From the NCBI GenBank assembly GCA_014058105.1, contig JACGCM010002568.1:3410001-3474000 (forward strand): a stretch of DNA of 64,000 nucleotides, written 5' to 3'. The notes below the pieces were generated by a model, which was given only the letters and a program-made list of their open reading frames with translations, had not been told where the DNA came from and searched no databases. The position numbers and the translations under genes were made by a program. This document shows positions 34,441 through 46,302 of the stretch, one piece after another (position 1 is the first letter of the stretch; each line of letters opens with the position of its first letter). Origin of the DNA: Kingdonia uniflora. Taxonomy: Eukaryota > Streptophyta > Magnoliopsida > Ranunculales > Circaeasteraceae.

Positions 34441-36158
34441 TTGTGAAGGAAGTAGATTTAAAGCTACAGCTGCCCAATAATACTAAGCTTCTCCCTGTCT
34501 GAGTGGGTTAAAATCCCTAGCATCTAAGCCTTTTCATAAAGTTTGCTCATATATCATCCGAACTGTGGCTAGGTTTTAGCTGTGCTTTGCCGCAAAAACT
34601 TGGTATGGTGGGTTTGTAGGCATGATGATATTTGATGCTAGCGAAGTAAGTAGAAATGTAGACCTGGGAGATGAAACTAAAACCATGATGTGCAAATTCG
34701 TTGTCAGAGCTCCTGATGCATCAATCATAAAAGAGATAACAAATCTGACCTTCAAGGATGGTTGGACGATATTTCGGATGGTGATGTGGAGTACATGCCT
34801 GAAGATGAAGTTAAATTTGTTGTGGTTAAGAGACTAAGATTATCTATGGATAGTATGCGTTGCTCAAGGCTGCACAACTGTCAGCTTAGCATCAAAAATT
34901 TGTTGATGAATTGAAACAGTACTAAGAAGAAGACGATGGTGAACAAGAAGATGGGAGTGTTGACAAAAAGAAAAAGAAGATGAAAAATGAGATCCAAACT
35001 GGTGAAGAGGATGGAAAGCCCAAGGGGCCTTCAGCCCCATCAAAACATACTGCAGAGGAAGTTGAGCATGGTGTGCTTCAGGGAATAGTTCTTCACGAGT
35101 GGCATACACTCTGCAAAGAAAGAGGGGTAAAATTTCATTAGTTTTACTTGGTTATTAGCCAAACGAGTGATAAGAGTTTTATAACCTAATTGTGTTAAAA
35201 AGAGACGAGACACTAGAGGATCCAGAGCAGAAAACCGGATCCCACTACCACCCCACTTTAATGTAAGTTTTCGTTACAAAAAAATTATATTCCAAGAAAC
35301 CATATCATCTTACTTGATCTACCAACATGCAAAAAGCGGATATATTTTTTCGACCTATATCTTTCAATATTTCTCAATTGGCATAAACTTGTAGATCTCT
35401 TCACTTGAAAAGTAGTATACAAGAAAGAAAACATTAGTACTCTGTCTCCAACTAACCTAGGGTGGCTCTTAATTTTCTGGCTTTGAAGTCCCATGAGCTG
35501 GTGATACATCTCGTTGAAGAGTTCCAAGTACGTCTTATTTGCCCAATCTCCCTGTCTTTCCTCTTTATGATTTCTATCCATTTAACTTATTTTGGTTTTT
35601 ACAAACCAACAACTTGTAAGGATTTGGCTAGTGTGTTTTTCAGATAGTGTTGAATTTAAGGATGGTCTGATGGTTTGTTGTTACTGGGGGAATAGTAGTT
35701 TAGACTTCCCTTTTCTTTGTACTGCCTCTGTACCTGAAGGTGTAGATGTTTGATGCAATAGTTACATATTGCTTAGCAAAGCAATAATGGACAACATATT
35801 TGAACTTTTATAGTGAATTTATTTATAGAGAGCAAACACACTAGGAGGCTATCTTCCTATATCTGTATTTTAATATGTACTGATATAGTAATGAAAGAGA
35901 GATATATTGTGTCCGTTCAAGACTGTAAAATACAAAATTTTATGGGTGCTAGATTACACATAAGGAACCTAGGTCGGGTATCTCCGGCTGAGGTAAGGTT
36001 ACATGGCCTTTCTTTCTAAAGTAATTAAAGATACGATGTTTATCCTTTTGAGTTTCTTTATTTGATTTGTTTCCCCTTGTTTTCCCTTAACAGTGCAGTG
36101 TACTATATATTAATTGATGCAAAAAGTATTAATTGCTAATTTTTCTTTTACTATGCAG
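34441..36158 (+). other. coding-like scraps between the two captured genes
   Basis: Several plus-strand frames look codon-like but are not identified. 34622-34837 includes TKTMMCKFVVRAPDASIIKE and, in another frame, DDISDGDVEYMPEDEVKFVV. 34890-35120 is lysine/glutamate-rich (EDGSVDKKKKKMKNEIQTGE, EEVEHGVLQGIVLHEWHTLC). 35645-35755 reads VEFKDGLMVCCYWGNSSLDF. These may be distal exons of the GMI1-like gene or of a third host gene. Confidence 0.4.
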
Positions 36159-36760
36159 GCTCACATTAAACTTCTTGAATCAACACCCGAGAATAGAACT
36201 GCACTTCTAATAGGTCTTGAATATCTAATTGATATATCATATGGTAATGACACAGGTTTTTAAGGTGTGGTTCATCACTTATTTTACTTTCTTTTGCCAT
36301 GCAACCCTTAGTAAATGTGAATTATATATACTCATCTGTAATTTTGATTATGCTCAGGTAGACTATTGGAACTGCTTAGTTACGGAGATCCTTGAGGCAA
36401 GCCATAGTACTGGAGGACTTCAGGTTTAATTTTTTATAATAATATATGCATATATGTATACTAACTATGAAGAAAACATATGATTTATGCCACGAGAAAG
36501 TTTTATTAAAGAACCAATTTATTCCAATAGGTTTTCTTAGAATTTCACTTACGAATTTGACTCACTCTAAGATATCATGTTTGACTTATTGGACGTGCAA
36601 CTTAGCATATTTCTTTTTAAGTTTACTTAACATTTGATGTTTCATCATCTGCAGATACCACTGCTTTCTGTTATGGTTGATGGCCTTGGATTACAAATTG
36701 TGAACCGACGGCAGCTTTAGCTTTACTCTGCTCTTATGTCAAAGTTGAAAATGTTATTGA
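36159..36760 (+). pseudogene. XPO1-like: exportin-1 (XPO1/CRM1) gene fragment with introns
   Basis: Exportin-1 is the karyopherin that carries NES proteins out of the nucleus. Three exon relics with GT-AG borders: 36159-36264 AHIKLLESTPENRTALLIGL, EYLIDISYGNDT then a 2-base loss before VFK; 36358-36423 VDYWNCLVTEILEASHSTGG; from 36655 IPLLSVMVDGLGLQIVNRRQ and LYSALMSKLK. These match the middle HEAT repeats (family text HFRVLE...NISALL.GLEYLINISYVDDTEVFK, CLDYWN.LV.ELFEAHH, MVDGLG.Q...RRQLY..PMSKLR). The third exon has a 6-bp duplication (AGCTTT twice) that creates TAG. The fragment ends before the MICRMAKPEEVLI block. Introns are retained. Confidence 0.9.
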
Positions 36761-37139
36761 TATCTTTTAATTTGCAATTATTTTTTAATGTTGTGGTTGA
36801 AGTTGTAAGATTGTTATTTCTTTTTTGTTTCAGGTAATTTCTTAACAATTATGGGAGCGATACAAGCAAGTGTTTATTATACATAAATATATTGTTTGGG
36901 AGTCGATGGTTCTATGTTTAGTACGTAAGAGGTTGGATAATTAATTTGAATGCTCAAGTTGCATTTAGTTATTGAACAATAATTTTTAATGTTCTAGGTG
37001 GATTGAGACCTTATTTATTTATATAAAATTGGTGTTTCTAGAACTTTATGAATAAATCGTTCTCTCTTTTAAATTAACTTGTGGCTGATGAATGATTTAT
37101 ATTATCTAACAGGGGCGTAATTTAAATTACAAAAATGCT
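36761..37139. other. CACTA 2 spacer after exportin fragment
   Basis: AT-rich, no coding signal. Probably partly intron of the captured exportin gene. Confidence 0.4.
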
Positions 37140-37751
37140 ACATTTAGCATTACCTTCTTTTAGAGAAACAAATCCGTTTCAAATGTTTTGTATTAAAGAC
37201 GGATGGAATAATCCGTCTCTATTAATATTGGCGCTGGTGGAACAATTTGCCGCCATACATTTAGAGACAAATAAATTCGTCTCAAATGTTGTGTATTAGA
37301 AACAGAATAATCCGTCCCCAATAATATAGGCGTTGGCGAGAAAATTTTGCGCCATACATTTAGAGACAAACAAATTCGTCTCAAATGTAGTGTATTAGAG
37401 ATAGAATAATTCGTCTCCAATAATATTGGTGCTGGCGGGAAAATTTAGCACTATACTTTTAGAGACAAACAAATTTATCTCAAATATTGTGCATGAGAGA
37501 TAGAATAATCTGTCCCCAATAATATTGGTGATGGCGGGAAAATTTTGTACGATATTTTTAGAGACAAACAAATTCGTCCTGAATATTATGTATTAAGGAC
37601 GGTTGTACTCCGTCACTAAAGTATTTGGGACATCACCCTAAAGGAACAATACTTTGCCGTCCTTAAAGACGTCCCTAATAGCTGTAGGGACGGACTAATA
37701 GTTTTTTGAGGCACCTTTTTATCATCCCTAAAGGTCATTTTTCTTATAGTG
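37140..37751. repeat. right subterminal repeat array and terminal inverted repeat of CACTA 2
   Basis: About five tandem copies of a roughly 100-bp unit containing TTTAGAGACAAACAAATTCG, TCTCAAATGT, GTATTAGAGA, AATAATCCGTC and GCTGGCGGGAAAATTT. The array is followed by GTCCCTAATAGCTGTAGGGA and the terminal repeat 37724-37751 (minus strand CACTATAAGAAAAATGACCT). Minus-strand frames here, such as 37193-37420, are repeat artefacts. Confidence 0.88.
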
Positions 37752-38149
37752 ACTAGCAATATACTAGATTTTACCTCAAAATCCTCCTCGAGGTCAAGCT
37801 TTTTCTAAGCTTTATTGAGTTTTCCACTTAAAATCTTGTTTGTTTAGCCTATTATTGTATTTCTCTTACGAACAGTATTGGCAAAGATTTTCCTTTCGGA
37901 AAATACGCCACTACACTCCAATTCTGACATAGAAGGTTAGTAGATTATTTGTGATGTGGTGCTTTGGAAGATCATATTATGTGTTTAGGTAAATCTAAGA
38001 ATTACTATTTATAGAAATATATAAAAACATGTTTGCTATATAATAGATATATGTATATGGGCGATTTATATGTAAAATATAATGATAGATACCTGGACCT
38101 GTATGTAGATCGATCGTGAGGAGTATTTATGTAGGTTCAAAAATTTGTT

Positions 38150-41100
38150 GTAAATCTTGTAATGGATATGGACACTTCACCTGTTAATGAGGCGTCGATC
38201 AGCAATGTTCAAAATTGTAATGTGAGGAAGAAGTAGTGGTTGATCAATTTCTAGATTTTCCTGGAAGATTGGAAAACTATCCTCCTCGCTCTGATATATT
38301 TGAAGAGTTTTGTAAAGCCAAGGCTTCTGTTGGGGGATGATGGGGTAATTGTGTAGAACATGGTAGTCGGAAATTTAGGAGTTGCGTTGTAGTGACTGGA
38401 GATTAATACTTTTTTCTTTTGGATGATTTGGAGATGGGGAAACGTGATAGGGGTTTAGATGAATCGATCTCTATAGAGTACTTTGATGGGGATGTTCAGG
38501 GTGACCTGGCAGAAGGTTTTTTGCGTTACTTATCTCAGTTGGAGTACTGGTTGAGTCCCCCCCTTAACAATCTGGCAAAAGGGATTATGAAGCTTATCAG
38601 GGCATGTTCTGTTCAGTTGAACGAGAATATGTGGGAGATGATTAATACTTGTAAATTTCAGAATAAGCTGTGAAAGAAGGATTAGAGTGAGAGGAGGATA
38701 TCTTCTGAGGATGTTCTGCAGTTTATGGGATAAATTTTTTTCTGCCATTGGAGGGGCCTATTTTTTTTTGAGCTCAACTCAGCCTCATTTCTTTGATCTG
38801 AACTTAGTAGGTCGACCATGGAATGATAATGTGATATGGGTGAAGGGTGATTACCTTTAGAGACATGACAAAGAACCCATAGAATTTTTGTATAAAACTG
38901 TAAAACAAAGTAAGTATAACAATGTATAATATATATGATTGATATGTTGAATTTGTAATCCAAGGTGACGAGGAAGGAGTCTCTGTTGGATACAGTTGCT
39001 CAGGAAGTGGCAGAGCTCAAAGCTGTGCTGAAAGAATTCGGCATTAGCATAAAGAAACATGCTAAATGTCGATCTAAGAATGTTCCAAAATCTTATCGAC
39101 GAGGCTAATGACGGGGGCTGATGGCAACCAGCTGAAGGAAACTGATGGGGAGAGGCAAATGAACTTTCCTAAGGCCTCCAAAGTGGACTTTGTGGGGGTA
39201 TCAGAGTATACTACGTCGAGCAAGCTAGCTCAAACATTTCCCAAGAAGCAGATGTTGAAGCGTGCTCCGACGTCTGGAACCATAGTTAGTGGTGAGGTCG
39301 CTGGAAAGGCAAAAAATTGAACGGTCGAACCTTCAGAAATACTGTGGGTGAAAGTCATAGAAGATGAACATATTATAGAAGAAGAGCCTAAAGAGGTTGA
39401 GGAAATAGCAAGGTTGGCAGCTCAAAATGGGGAGGAGGAGATGAGAAAAATGGCAAGCTCATTTGCTTGATTATCTAATGAATTTTTGTTACTACTATTC
39501 GAGCAGAAAATGAGATCGATTTTGTTTATTTTGTAGGCTGCTCAGCTGATCAAATGGATTTACCTTGGGGTCGCGGAGGAGAAAGCTGAGATGAGGAAGG
39601 GGAAAGTCAGCTTGAAAGGAACGATCAAGGAAGGGAAGCAACTGGAGGCCCTGAAGGCTTCTAAAGTAGTAGATATCAGCAATCTGTCTATAGACGTGAA
39701 GGTGAATTTGGAGGAGGTGGCAATTGAGCGTGATTGACTCGGGCACCACCTTATATCAATATGGTATTCTGAAGATGAGGTGAGTGCCATCATAGCGGGC
39801 ACCTATGTTGAGGAGGAGGGAGATGATGAGGCGGAAGATGTTGCTGTTGGAGTTGTGGATTGGATAGATGGTGTCTCTTCCCAAACGGTGTGAGACAATC
39901 ATGGGGATGACAATGAGCGTCCGGTGGGAGAAAACGAGAAGGTAGAGTAAAATGTTGATTTTGTAATTATACGAATAGTTTTTGGAATGTTGTAAACTGA
40001 TTGGATATTGTTAGTCGGATAGAATTTGGTAGACTAAACTGCTCTTATAAACCTTGTTGTAGGAACTGAAGGACATGCACCTCAGAATAAAAGATTTAGA
40101 GACTGAGCTCGCTAAGGAGAGAGACGCCTCAACGTCCTTGTTATCTTTGCAAGTAGAGGTACAGGTTATTATAATAGAGCAAGAAATATTGAACTTGTAT
40201 GCTTTATTAGTATAGAGCTACATAGTAATAAATAGAGCGTAGAGACAGACCAAAAACGTATTATCGGTTTAGGGACAATGGTACAAAAATGGTGCCATAG
40301 GAAATTTCAAATTATTGATGAATTAAAATATAGGGAATGTGTACCTTAGACTTAGAAGTATGTGTTATTGAAAATTTGTCTAAGATTACACTTTGACCTT
40401 AAGATCAGAAGTAGTTTCTCACAGTTGATGTCAAAAAATTGATATTTCGCTAAAAATAAGAGATATGTGTTGAGTGAGTGTTCTGAATCGAACTTGATAT
40501 ATTTTATCTATAATGTGCAGGTCGAATTGGAGGTAGCCTCCTCGAGTGAAGATGGGGTTCGCTAATATCACCAAGAATTTGTGGAGGAGTTTGATAAGAT
40601 GAGAGAGGCAAATGAAGACAAAAAAGATCAACATGTAGAGGTACACTTCAAAATTGTTGAGGCAACCCAAACTACTATCAACCTAGCTCAGAAGATTGAA
40701 GAGAAGGATGTTGAGATCAATAAAGGGAAGAAAGAGCTCGCTGAGATAAAAGAACACGCAGTGAAGCTCAAAAGCCAGAATGATGCGTTGATGGCAAAGA
40801 GTAGGGATGCTGATATGACTCAATACCGTATCAGGCCCATGAAAGATCAGAGAAAGGGTTAAACCATTCTGTGGTGAGTCTGAAGGACCAAATGATCTGC
40901 AAAATGAACGATCAGGAGCAACCTTGAGCTGATTTAGTGAATACTAGAAACGAGTTGGAGCGATTAAAAAAGAAAATGGTTGATAAAGATAGCGAGCTGA
41001 AGAAGGCTTGAGATGATTTATCTACCTCAGAAGTTGAAGTTAAGCAGTTGTCTACAGCCTTACCTACTAAAGATATGGAGTTTCAGATGGTGTAACAAAA

Positions 41101-41960
41101 ATGAGATGAGTTGAATAAAAGGGTGGCATAATTGAAGACCAAAATGGTGCATGCCAATTCGCGTTCCAAAAATGCCGAGGCTGGGGAGTGCTCGAGGAAG
41201 AATAAAAGTGATGCTAAGGTCTTCCTTGTTCAAGGGGATGTAGTTAGCCAATCCGATCGAATAAGGGTGTTGGAGGGAATTATGGCTCGAACTCAAGGTA
41301 ATTTTCGACAAGGAAATGAGCTGTTAAAGGAGTGTCAAAGAAAGTTTGATTCTGCTCTTTCTAGGGATTAAAGATTTCTGCGGGTTATAAGAAGGAATGA
41401 GATTTTGATAAAGAAGAAAGATAAATTGTTAGTGAAAACTCCGACTAGAGAAGATTTAATCAGGGAGCTCGAGAAACTTCGTTCTCAGGCGACGAATTTG
41501 AAGGTGATTAATCAGGCTAAATCAGAGAATGCTGACAAAAAGTCAGAATAGAGCATCGCCTTCAAGGCTCAAATAAGCAGTGAAATGGAATATAAAAAAT
41601 ATTGGTATAAAAGGTTGCATGATCGCCTTTAGACGGCGATAATAAATTTCTCTAAGGCGGCAATAACCAAAGCTTTGCGTTAAGAATTGGTAATGGCGGT
41701 GATTGCCTATTTTGTAGAGGAGGTAAAAATGCTTGAGTTAGAAAGAGATACCTTGATTGACTATTTTCCAGAGAGGGGATGTATTTGTAGAGCTGATATA
41801 GATTGAGGAAATTGTATAAACTCTATGAAAACGGATTTAGGCTCTTGATCTTCTGAGTTGATAGAGCAGGGCAGGATTTCTATGACTGCCCAAGCTTGAA
41901 AATTTATGGCTAATCGACCTCCTGCTGTACAGGAAAGCATAGCTGACATACCAACATTAG
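38150..41960 (+). pseudogene. main part of the antisense extra ORF of the Tat element (coiled-coil protein)
   Basis: The plus strand opposite to pol gives a series of frames broken by stops and intron-like gaps. 38419-38672 begins DDLEMGKRDRGLDESISIEY. 38964-39320 reads TVAQEVAELKAVLKEFGIS then MTGADGNQLKETDGERQMNF. 39540-39960 reads AQLIKWIYLGVAEEKAEMRK, YSEDEVSAIIAGTYVEEEG, VGVVDWIDGVSSQTV and DNHGDDNERPVGENEK. 40581-40862 and 41132-41371 are heptad-rich coiled coil (IEEKDVEINKGKKELAEIKE). Tat elements often carry such antisense ORFs after integrase; their role is unknown. Several stops show decay. Confidence 0.65.
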
Positions 41961-42024
41961 AAAAGAATCCTTTGTAGAGGTTGTATATGTAACCTAAAAA
42001 AGTAACTGTCGTAAATATATTGAA

Positions 42025-42360
42025 AGATGAAAGCTAGTTTTACCTTAGCTTTATCTTATGTCCGGTAGAGTCTTTGATTGAAAACTAGTAATACCTTCGT
42101 TTAAATTGCAGAGATGTTGTAGAGTCAGTCGAGCCAAGTATTATCCTTGTTTCAACTAGTATGATGTCGCAGCCATATTGAGTGAGATGAAAGCTAGTTT
42201 GACCTTTTCTTTATCTTATGTCAAGTAGAGTCTTTGATTAAAAACTATTATTACCTTTGTTTTAATCGCAGATATTTAGTAGAGTCAATCAAACCAAGTG
42301 TTATCCTTATTTCAACTGGTATAGAGGTTTATTGAAAGCTAGTATTGCCTATGTTTTAAT
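42025..42360. repeat. 162-bp tandem repeat after integrase
   Basis: Two full copies and a partial third of a unit that starts GATGAAAGCTAGTTT(T/G)ACC and contains TCTTTATCTTATGTC, GTAGAGTCTTTGATT, AACCAAGT/GAGCCAAGT and TTATCCTT(G/A)TTTCAACT. Lies in the presumed 3' untranslated part of the retroelement transcript. Confidence 0.85.
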
Positions 42361-42373
42361 CTATGTATTGTCT

Positions 42374-43420
42374 TCAAAGTAAAGAGATGTGTGGGAGAAA
42401 AAAAAAACTTGGAAGTTTTATTGAATATAAAAAGATATACATTGGATTGAGAATATGGTAATATGATCCCATGCCTAAGAGACCTATGATAAGGAATGGA
42501 CCTTCCAAATTTTTTGCTAGTTTCCCAGCATGAGACTCTTTTCTATGTTGAGGGATTTCTCTGAGGACGAGATCGTCAATTTGGAAGGTACGGCTTCTGA
42601 TTCGTTTGTTGTACGAACTGGCCAGCATATGGTGATATCGACCGTGGTTAGTGATTACACATTCTCTAGTCTCATTAATCCAATTGTGGTTACAGGCCAA
42701 TTCAAACTCGTTTTCCTTGTGCGTTAGCTTGTGATCTCTAACTGTATGATGGTATTCTAAGGGAATGATGGCTTCGGTGCCATAGGCAAGGAGGAATGGA
42801 GTATAACCGGTTGATTAACGTGGTATGGTACGATATGCCCATAAAACATAAGGAAGTTCGCGAACCCAATGGTTTTTTGGTGTTTTCAGCTTGGCCATAT
42901 GTTTAAGGGTAGTAGGGATTGGATGATGAGTAGATGATATTTTGTTGGTTGAGGAAAGCTGTGATTTTTTCTCTAACGAATTATGGCCCGTTATCGATAC
43001 AAATTAGGTGGGGATACATAAACCGAGTAATAATGTATTCCCAGATAAAAGGGATAACCTATTCTTTTTTGGTTTGACAGAGTGGAACTGCCTCAATCCA
43101 TTTTTTAAAATAATCTACAGCTACGAATTAGTGCCGGCGATTACCTGGAGAATTAAGAAATTTACTGACAAGATCGAGTGCCTATCTTTTAAATGGCCAA
43201 AATAACTTGCTTGCATGTAATTCGAGTGCAGGGGTGCATATCATTTTTTCATGTCGTTGACATGTCACATTTGCGTGAGGACCCTTCTACTTGCATGGGC
43301 AAGCCTATCCATAATACTCCTTATATAATTGTTCTGCTTACTAGTAAATGACCTGGCACGTAGGAGCCGTAAGTCCCTTCATGTAACTCGCAGATCATCT
43401 CGTCCACTTTCTTTCTGGAG
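42374..43420 (-). pseudogene. integrase, Tat-lineage Ty3/gypsy
   Basis: The minus strand reads, in order: a broken zinc arm near 43250-43330; VAVDYFKKWIEAVPLCQT (first catalytic Asp); PHLICIDNGP, a stop, FV (second Asp, DNG); then HMAKLKTPKNHWVRELPYVL, WAYRTIPR, a stop, STGYTPFLLAYGTEAIIPLE; and the C-terminal part SYNKRIRSRTFQIDDLVLRE and GKLAKNLEGPFLI. The stretch that should carry the catalytic Glu (HPQ.NGQ.E) is not recognisable. Stops and frame shifts throughout. Confidence 0.88.
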
Positions 43421-43680
43421 AGGTATTTGAGGTAAGTCCCCGTGATTGAACAACAGTATAAGGTACGGTTCTAATTTGTGTAGTAGTCCGAGTTGTTGAT
43501 CAGATGTCGGTGCTCCTTCAGATCTACTGGATGTGGTCCGCTGCATTTATTGTCGCTATCGAGATTGATTATGAAGAGTTTTCATCAATCGTCATCTTCC
43601 CCTTTATCGCCCCCAGTATTAATCGTGCATACAGAAATGCGATCAACGCTGGGGTTTGAAATTACTTTGATCTTGAGATA

Positions 43681-44016
43681 TCAAACTTCTATTGCCAAGA
43701 CCCCGACTAGATATGCTAAGGAATCGTCGTGTCTGTTTTCACCTCGAGAAAGATAATCGAGAGTTGCTTGCGCAAACTTGCTTCTCCTATCTGAAACGAG
43801 GGCGGCGTAGTTGATCACCTTTCCATTCTTCTTAAATTTCTCAGAGTAATGGCGGATGATGAGTAGAAAATTTGTGTAATATAAGTGTTCTGGGAAACCG
43901 AGCTTAAGTAAAAGGTCGAGTCCATGAATGAGAGCTTCGTATTCGGCGACATTGTTCGAGGCCTCAAAATCCAAGCGGATTGATTTTTCAATTATGTCGC
44001 TTGAAGGGGTAATCAA
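43681..44016 (-). pseudogene. second, archaeal-type RNase H domain of the Tat element
   Basis: A long minus-strand frame reads EKSIRLDFEASNNVAEYEAL, IHGLDLLLKLGFPEHLYYTN and ends SRGENRHDDSLAYLVGVLA. It matches the additional RNase H found between the usual RNase H and integrase in Tat elements (LDFPASNNEAEYEALLAGL..A, D......ENA.ADALA.LA). The glutamate in AEYEAL is present; the usual DS around YTNFLL is altered. This domain is the main evidence for the Tat assignment. Confidence 0.88.
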
Positions 44017-44241
44017 TACAATTCTAATTTGTGACCTTGCAGGTTCTGGTGAACCATCTATAAAAAGCCTCTACCCCTTCCTTATAATCCATTCAGCTTG
44101 CTCATCAAATGTTTTCGGGGTCTTCCACTTGAAAATCCGTGAGAAAATCGGTAACGGCGTGACCCTTTTCGGGATGAAATTGTTTGAAATTGATATCATG
44201 TTCTCCCAAACTGACAAACCATTATTGTACTTTCCTTGATT

Positions 44242-45430
44242 TTATTTCTTGGATGGAATAACCCGTAGTGGGTTGTTCATCATGACTTTGACTGAATGAG
44301 CTTGGAAATAGTGCTTGAGTTTCTGTGTAGTATAAACAAGAGTAAGAAGAGGTTTCTTGATTTTAGAGTACCTCGTTTCCGTTATAGTGATGGTTTTGCT
44401 GATGAAGTAGACTGGTTTCTCGATTTTCCCTTCATGTCGAATAAGAGCTGAGTTGATTGAAATATTTGTAACTGCTAGGTTGATAATCAGTTCCTCGCTA
44501 TCTATTGGGGTGTTCCTTATAGGAGACCTCCCCAAATAGGTTTTGAGATCCTAAAAAGTTGAATTCTGATGTCCATTAAATCTCTACAATTGGCTAAAAT
44601 TTTCCTCGCTTTGTTCAATCGCAGAGTAGCAAAAATAGCCAACGATAGAGGTTTAAAGATTTTGAAACGAATCGGTCGATAGCGGAAATCTTGCCAGCAA
44701 GCTTCTGTACTTCTTTTGTTGTTTTTGGAGATGGCATGTTGAGGAGAGCCCGAATCTGATCAGGATCAGGATCAATCCATTTTATGCTGATGAGATGGCC
44801 GAGAAATCGACCTGAATGCACTCCAAATTGATACTTATCTGGATTGAGACGCATCCTATAAGATCTATGAATATTGAATATTGCATTGAGATCTGAGATA
44901 TGGTTGGTAGATTATATTCTCTTACACAAGAGATCTTCAAAGTAAACTTCTGCAACTTTCTCAAGATGTACTTTGAGCATAGTTGTCATCAATCGTTGAT
45001 AAGTCACGCCTGCATTTTTGAGTCTGAAAGGTATGACGTTGGAGCTGCTAAGTCCTATTTCAGTGATGAAAGTGGTCTTTTCTTGATCTTCTTCCAAGAG
45101 TAGAATCTGATTGTATCTAGAAGCAACGTTCATCATAGATAAGAGTTCGTGACTTGCCATGGAATCAAGGATTTGATGAATGTTGGGAAGAGATGAACTT
45201 TCCCTTGGTCTATCTTTGTTTAAATCGGTGAAATCTATACATACTCAGACTTTTCCATTCTTTTTTGGGACAGCGACGATGTTGGATATCTAATATGGAT
45301 ATTTAACTTCTCGAATGAATTCTACTTTGATCAATTTCTTAATCACCATGTTAACTTTATCTCAAAGTTGAGGTGAGAATCGTCGCTGTTTCTGTTTGAG
45401 AGTCGCGACGTTAATGTTGGTGGACAATTT
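44242..45430 (-). pseudogene. reverse transcriptase and classical RNase H, Tat element
   Basis: Minus-strand frames: 44912-45160 MASHELLSMMNVASRYNQIL, TTFITEIGLSSSNVIPFRLK, NAGVTYQRLM, then AEVYFEDLL at 44933-44944, where the catalytic YVDDM has become YFEDL. 44615-44854 MRLNPDKYQFGVHSGRFLGH, IRALLNMPSPKTTKEVQKLA. 44242-44535 is the RNase H: LIINLAVTNISINSALIRHE, KPVYFISKTITITETRYSKI, LKHYFQAHSVKVMMNNPLR. The replaced catalytic aspartate and the stops make it inactive. Confidence 0.92.
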
Positions 45431-45643
45431 GTGACATGCCTTGGCCGGATCAACTCCAAGCATCTCTTTGATAGTCTACGCAAAAATGTCTCAATTTAGT
45501 AGTAAGAACTAAATGAGAGCATCTGTTATGTATTGAAGCAGCTTACTACCGATGAATGAACCTTAATTAGGTTTATCAATATTGATGCATTTTATGGGCT
45601 CTTCTGTGGAGGGTTGATCAAGGTGATCAACCTTCTATAATTA

Positions 45644-46060
45644 CTATACTGCGTATCTGTCTGAGGTATCTACAATTATTGAGACGGTGTATTCACAATC
45701 TCGAGAATGCTTTTGACTACCCTTGATTTCATTGATATCATCATTGTGTTTAAAGTGGAGTGCTTGATGATAGGTAGAAGCGATTGCTTCCATGTTGTGA
45801 TTCCAGCAGCTGCCCATAATCCCGAGATAATGAGATTTGGCGTTGATTACATAGAAGATGACGTAATTGGTGGCTAGTCTTTTGGTGATAGGTAAGATGA
45901 TCTTGCCTACTCGCTCTTCTTTAGAATAGTTAAATCCACTGATATCGGTGTCGTCTGGAATAACTTGATCCACCAATCCCATTTGGTTGATAGTGCTCTA
46001 ATAGAGAATCTTAATACCGCTACCAGTATCGATCATCATTCTGTGCATGACAAACTTTTT
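45644..46060 (-). pseudogene. aspartic protease, Tat element
   Basis: The minus strand has MMIDTGSGIKIL with the active-site DTGS intact (46019-46030). It continues DTDISGFNYSKEERVGKIIL, LPITKRLATNYVIFYVINAK, YLGIMGSCWNHNMEAIASTY and HQALHFK, the expected G.IxLP..., .YNAILGRPWLh.m.AV.STYHq..KF order. GRPW has become GSCW. A stop separates it from the active-site frame. Confidence 0.88.
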
Positions 46061-46302
46061 CATCTTGAGTATTATGACTAATGCATCATGATGTAGAAAT
46101 TTAACATGACTAATATCGCAATCCTCGAATGATATCTTAAGGCGGTGATTGCTCGACTCAGGTTGAAGCTTGATTTCCTTGTCTTGAGGTATTAGATCGC
46201 GGCATTCTGACAGTCTCCTATGTTGAATCTACTAAAGTTGGTGATCTGATGGATTTTGATCATGTTACTAAAGTACATATGGTAAAGATGCTTCACTTTA
46301 GC

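Larger units (their letters stand above)
30503..37751 (+). mobile_element. Pack-type CACTA transposon 2 carrying host-gene fragments
   Basis: The left end reads CACTATAAAAATGATTATTA. The right end, inward on the minus strand, is CACTATAAGAAAAATGACCT followed by TTAGGGATG; both continue to a TTAGGGA motif. TSD is ACT on both sides (30500-30502 and 37752-37754). Sequence outside both ends belongs to the Tat element, so this is a later, nested insertion. Inside are a GMI1-like gene fragment, an exportin-1 fragment with introns, and long subterminal repeat arrays. No transposase was recognised. Length is 7.25 kb. Its ends differ from CACTA 1, so it is a different family. Confidence 0.9.

Noticed and set aside
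35285..35581. 98-codon minus-strand frame as a Copia gag or host gene
   Set aside because: Some coding-like look (NKTYLELFNEMYHQLMGLQS), but no recognisable domain; kept only as unexplained.
37193..37420. 75-codon minus-strand frame with an internal repeat
   Set aside because: It is the translation of the 100-bp subterminal repeats of CACTA 2.
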